Shown here in pieces: positions 34,929-37,110 of a DNA stretch of 37,110 nt. The notes below the pieces were generated by a model that saw nothing but the letters and a program-made list of their open reading frames with translations, made no database searches and was not told where the DNA came from. The translations under genes were made by a program, and so were the position numbers. The DNA is taken from positions 1-37,110 of IMG/VR virus record IMGVR_UViG_3300036835_000554; one strand, written 5' to 3'. The DNA comes from a virus. Position 1 is the stretch's first letter, and each line of letters opens with the position of its first letter.

Positions 34929-35549
34929 GCCCCTGCCACAGGCAAGCCGCGTCCCACGCTCGAGCTGCCGGCGCACATCTATCGCCTGGACGGGGAGGTC
35001 ATTCCGGGCGTGACGGCGACCTTACGCGCAGCGGGCGTGATCGACTACTCTATGATTCCGCAGGAGGTCCTGCAGGCCGCCGCCCATCGCGGTACCGCCG
35101 TGCATCAGGCCATGCATTTGTATGCCAAAGGCACGCTCGATCCGGAATCGATCGATCCGGCGATTGCGGGCTACGTTGCCGCCGGCATCCGGTTTCACGA
35201 GGAGTCGCGGCTCACGATCGCCCACGCCGAGCAGATGGTGTTTCACGAACAGTACCGCTATGCCGGCATGTTCGATCTGGATTGCGTGATTGAAGACGAA
35301 CTTTTACTGTGTGATTACAAGACGGGAATAGTGCTCGACGGCCACCGTGCCCAGCTCGCCGCCTATCTGAATTGCCGGCCGAAACCACGCCGCTGGCGCC
35401 GGGCTGCCGTGCAACTGAATGAGGACGGCTCCTATCGAGTGCATGAATTCCCCCGCGCTGATTTCGATCGCGACCTGGATTTGTTCCTGTGGGCGCTTGC
35501 TCATCAACAAACATCTCTGCCGGGCCAGAATGGAGGACCAATACGATGA
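34923..35549 (+). CDS. PD-(D/E)XK exonuclease (RecB/Cas4-like)
   Basis: The 208-residue protein has the motif series of phage RecB-like nucleases: AAHRGTAVHQAM with His61, HAEQMVFHEQ with Glu103, GMFDLDCVIED with Asp118, LLCDYKTG with Asp131 and Lys133, and HRAQLAAYL with Gln144. It would resect DNA ends in 5'-3' direction for the annealing-type protein encoded downstream. It lacks the four Cys of Cas4 enzymes, so it is more likely a recombination exonuclease than an adaptation factor for the CRISPR array. The stop overlaps the HNH start by four bases. Confidence 0.85.
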   Translation: MTAPATGKPRPTLELPAHIYRLDGEVIPGVTATLRAAGVIDYSMIPQEVLQAAAHRGTAVHQAMHLYAKGTLDPESIDPAIAGYVAAGIRFHEESRLTIAHAEQMVFHEQYRYAGMFDLDCVIEDELLLCDYKTGIVLDGHRAQLAAYLNCRPKPRRWRRAAVQLNEDGSYRVHEFPRADFDRDLDLFLWALAHQQTSLPGQNGGPIR

Positions 35550-36007
35550 CACTCGTTTGTAATTATTGCGGCCGCGACTATGAAGTGCCCGCTTGTCACT
35601 TTCACCGAAGGCTCCATTGTTCGCGGGCTTGTTTTGCTGCGAATACTGTAGCTAATGGTTCGCGAAAAGGAGCCCGCAATGGCCGGTGGAAAGAAGGCAG
35701 AATTATTCGAGACGATGGATATGTTCTGTTGTATGCTCCTGCTCACCCGCGCGCCGTTAACGGTTACGTGCTCGAACACATTTTGATCGCTGAACGCTGG
35801 CTAGGCAAGGCGCTTCCTCCTCACGCAGTCATCCACCACAGCAACGGAAATAGATCCGATAATCGGCCAGAAAACTTAGTGATTTGTCCCGATCAGGCTG
35901 CTCACGCCAGATTGCATGGAAACCGGCGACACCCGACCACTGGGCGGTTTCTGGCGGCCAGCCAAAGAAACATCCCCACCGAATTAGGAGTAAAAAGAAC
36001 CGCATGA
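35546..36007 (+). CDS. HNH endonuclease
   Basis: The 153-residue protein starts MTLVCNYCGRDYEVPACHFH. An N-terminal zinc ribbon (Cys5, Cys8, Cys25, Cys29) is followed by a central region (GYVLLYAPAHPRAVNGYV) and an HNH core: LEHILIAERWLG with His78, AVIHHSNGNRSDNRPENLV with His97/98, and HARLH near residue 120. It resembles free-standing homing-type endonucleases found in phages. It is inserted in the recombination operon between the exonuclease and the coiled-coil gene. A second allele is probably represented by its last codons at window position 1. Confidence 0.85.
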   Translation: MTLVCNYCGRDYEVPACHFHRRLHCSRACFAANTVANGSRKGARNGRWKEGRIIRDDGYVLLYAPAHPRAVNGYVLEHILIAERWLGKALPPHAVIHHSNGNRSDNRPENLVICPDQAAHARLHGNRRHPTTGRFLAASQRNIPTELGVKRTA

Positions 36008-36693
36008 GCGCACTCGTCACCACATCCGAACAACAATTAACCCACCAGACGGCTTACTGGATCGAGATCGCACAACATACCGAGATCATCGACCAGCCGA
36101 GCTACGAGATGGCGGCCGCCCATCTGCGGGCGATTAAAGGCCTACAGGCCGAAGCGGATCAGACCTTTGATCCGATCATCCAGAAGGCCTATGCCGCACA
36201 TCGGGAAGCGCTCGCGCAGAAGAAGCGCATCTGCGAACCGCTCACGCAGGCTGAAGCCTTGCTGAAGCGCAATATGGGCGCTTACGTTCAGGAGCAGGAA
36301 CGGCTGCGACGGGAAGAAGAGCGCCGGCTGCGGGAAGAAGCCGAGCGCCTGGCGGCGGAAGAACGCGAACGCGAGATTGAAGCGGCGGAATCTCTCGGCG
36401 TCTCAGCAGAAGAGATCGCGGTGATCGCCGAAGCGCCGCTGCGCCGGCCGCCGGTTGTGGTGGCTGCGCCGCCGAAAGTTGCAGGCATCTCTTCGCGGGA
36501 GATCTGGAAGGCCGAAGTGACTAACTTGCAGTTACTGGTGAAATATGTAGCGGCGCATCCGGAACTTTCGAACTTACTGAGTCCGAACATGCCCGCGATC
36601 AACGCGCTGGCTCGCAGCCTGCGTTCGGCCCTTCACGTGCCGGGAATCAAGGTATATCCGGAAGCGAATATCGCGAGTAGGAGAAGTTCATGA
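36004..36693 (+). CDS. Coiled-coil phage protein of the recombination module (allele B)
   Basis: This 229-residue protein is the counterpart of the gene at 12-704. It differs mostly at third codon positions and by conservative replacements (for example KRICEPLTQAEALLKRNMGA against KKITEPLNQAESLLKRNMGT). The ATG overlaps the HNH stop, and its stop overlaps the next ATG as ATGAG, with no junction repeat here. Mostly synonymous changes show that both copies have been under selection, as expected for alleles of two related phages. Confidence 0.8.
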   Translation: MSALVTTSEQQLTHQTAYWIEIAQHTEIIDQPSYEMAAAHLRAIKGLQAEADQTFDPIIQKAYAAHREALAQKKRICEPLTQAEALLKRNMGAYVQEQERLRREEERRLREEAERLAAEEREREIEAAESLGVSAEEIAVIAEAPLRRPPVVVAAPPKVAGISSREIWKAEVTNLQLLVKYVAAHPELSNLLSPNMPAINALARSLRSALHVPGIKVYPEANIASRRSS

Positions 36694-37110
36694 GTGAATC
36701 TGCTGTTTTAACCCCCACGATCGTCGAGCCCGATGACGGCTTTACGCTGCGGTTGCAGCGCAAGCCAGAAGTGATCGTAGCGGAAGCCCGGCTCTGTGCG
36801 GATGCGTTAATCGCCGCTGTCAAACGCAACGGCTGGGTGCAAAAGTTCGGGGGCGGAGACCATCTCTTCTTCGAGGCCTGGTCGTTTCTGGCCAGCATGT
36901 ACCGGGTTACCCCGCGCACCTGCGAAACGCGCTTGGTTCAGATCGGTGAGGTGACAGGCTACGAGGCCTTTGCCGAAGCGTTCCATGTTCCGAGCGGCAT
37001 CGTGATCGGCAAAGCGGATTCCATGTGCCTCGATGACGAAGAGAACTGGGATATGCGGCCGGTGTACGAATACGATGAGCAATTGAAAAAGCGTGTCCAG
37101 GTGGGAGAAC
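36690..37110 (+). CDS. Probable annealing/recombination protein (allele B, cut by the window end)
   Basis: The first 140 codons match the gene at 740-1564: a diverged beginning (MSESAVLTPTIVEPDDGFTL), then complete identity from 36984. The open frame runs off the end. If the genome is circular, this gene continues at 1161 and ends at 1564. Confidence 0.75.
   Translation, partial: MSESAVLTPTIVEPDDGFTLRLQRKPEVIVAEARLCADALIAAVKRNGWVQKFGGGDHLFFEAWSFLASMYRVTPRTCETRLVQIGEVTGYEAFAEAFHVPSGIVIGKADSMCLDDEENWDMRPVYEYDEQLKKRVQVGE
36984..37110. repeat. 127-bp exact repeat, right copy
   Basis: Identical to 1034-1160. It is the last sequence of the window. Together with the diverged duplicate region before it, it marks the closing point of a probable circular assembly. 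Confidence 0.9.

Noticed and set aside
34923-35549. Cas4 adaptation nuclease associated with the CRISPR array
   Set aside because: The protein lacks the four Cys of Cas4, is far from the array, and sits next to recombination genes.

Overview
The window reads as an essentially complete genome of a temperate, HK97-type tailed phage with a long-tail (siphovirus-like) module. It probably comes from a metagenome assembly. The evidence is a contiguous terminase, portal, protease, capsid, head-completion, tail tube, tape measure and baseplate block, plus a tyrosine integrase next to an attP that carries the 3' part of a bacterial tRNA-Leu(UAG) gene. The DNA is GC-rich. The host is a bacterium that encodes CCA in its tRNA genes; I cannot name it from the sequence. 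The last 127 bases (36984-37110) are identical to 1034-1160, and about 1 kb before each block is a diverged second copy of the same genes. This suggests a circular genome of about 35,950 bp whose two ends were assembled from two strain alleles.

Layout. 1-1564: first allele of a recombination pair (coiled-coil protein and a probable single-strand-annealing-type protein). 1569-5142: small accessory genes, mostly on the minus strand. These include a frameshifted 2-TM protein, a Panacea toxin-antitoxin pair, a ribbon-helix-helix-like regulator and, on the plus strand, an excisionase-like gene. 5191-6856: a small arm-binding-domain protein, the integrase, and attP. 6900-11133: plus-strand early operon (small zinc-binding proteins, DNA adenine methylase, replication protein). 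11081-12140: CRISPR array with 15 repeats and 14 spacers. 12203-15268: minus-strand operon of five small phage genes ending in a 558-residue Cas12m-like (type V-M) effector. 15529-33471: packaging, head and tail genes on the plus strand. 33493-34359: minus-strand genes (broken secreted protein, TM/coiled-coil protein, regulator). 34463-37110: recombination operon (two Cys-rich zinc proteins, RecB/Cas4-like exonuclease, HNH endonuclease, second allele of the coiled-coil and annealing-type genes).

The most interesting system is the phage-borne compact CRISPR-Cas. The Cas12m-like effector keeps a D-E-D RuvC site. It has no adaptation genes nearby. It shares a strand with the array when the array is read so that the repeat hairpin lies next to the spacer, which is the layout of tracrRNA-independent type V guides. 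The effector is the last gene of an operon of overlapping phage genes, so it looks integrated into phage expression.

A second unusual element is a 37-39 bp repeat that sits exactly at stop/start junctions between phage genes. It brings its own stop and start codons and is present in one allele and absent in the other at the same junction. Other notable items are an attP with paired 24-bp arm repeats, an integrase with Met in place of a conserved His, an AAACCCT -1 frameshift site in the tail chaperone, a divergent promoter with two matched 14-bp palindromes, and the absence of any recognisable lysis enzyme.
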